This document shows, piece by piece, positions 45,369 to 45,376 of a stretch of 45,376 nucleotides of DNA. Each line of letters opens with the position of its first letter. The first letter of the stretch is position 1. The notes beneath the pieces are model-generated. The model ran no database searches, was not told where the DNA came from, and saw nothing but the letters and a program-made list of their open reading frames with translations. The position numbers and the translations under genes are program-made. The stretch is from Candidatus Stahliibacteriota bacterium (lineage in GTDB: Bacteria > Hydrothermota > UBA3072). The stretch lies in contig DAOVFB010000002.1 of the NCBI GenBank assembly GCA_030668705.1, positions 1 to 45,376 of the forward strand, written 5' to 3'.

Positions 45369-45376
45369 CTATATTT

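Overview
A 45.4 kb low-GC bacterial window, almost fully coding. GWxTD-domain proteins and the SecA architecture suggest an FCB-like or candidate-phylum bacterium; this is inference, because no rRNA is present. Minus-strand block (~0.4-6.7 kb): TPR protein, aminotransferase, rpoD and dnaG. A ~1.2 kb non-coding region (6.72-7.87 kb) is packed with several families of short A/C-rich word-like dispersed repeats and ends in a small palindromic element; polA (+) follows. Minus-strand block (~10.5-30.5 kb): lipoprotein, DUF123 GIY-YIG, ksgA, DUF4015, DUF1015, a run of zinc-ribbon proteins with an SPFH/YdjI-like protein, two tandem GWxTD proteins, and a type IV pilus cluster (NtrC/PilR-like regulator, PilS-like kinase, PilC, PilT, two PilB/GspE). 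Plus-strand block (30.5-45.1 kb): MBL hydrolase, a multi-SLBB export protein, DUF502, CorC-like CBS protein, dnaE, purA, secA, lepB and a HAD hydrolase. The right edge has a perfect 13-bp inverted repeat followed by a sigma-54-like -24/-12 element. The most interesting result from reading upstream regions is that several operon-leading genes have TTGACA-N16/17-TATAAT-like promoters whose -10 box ends only 6-7 nt (10 nt in two cases) before the start codon, with no Shine-Dalgarno. Operon-internal genes and several other genes have clear SDs. This suggests systematic leaderless transcription in this lineage. I did not find a CRISPR array, tRNA, rRNA, prophage or recognisable defence system.
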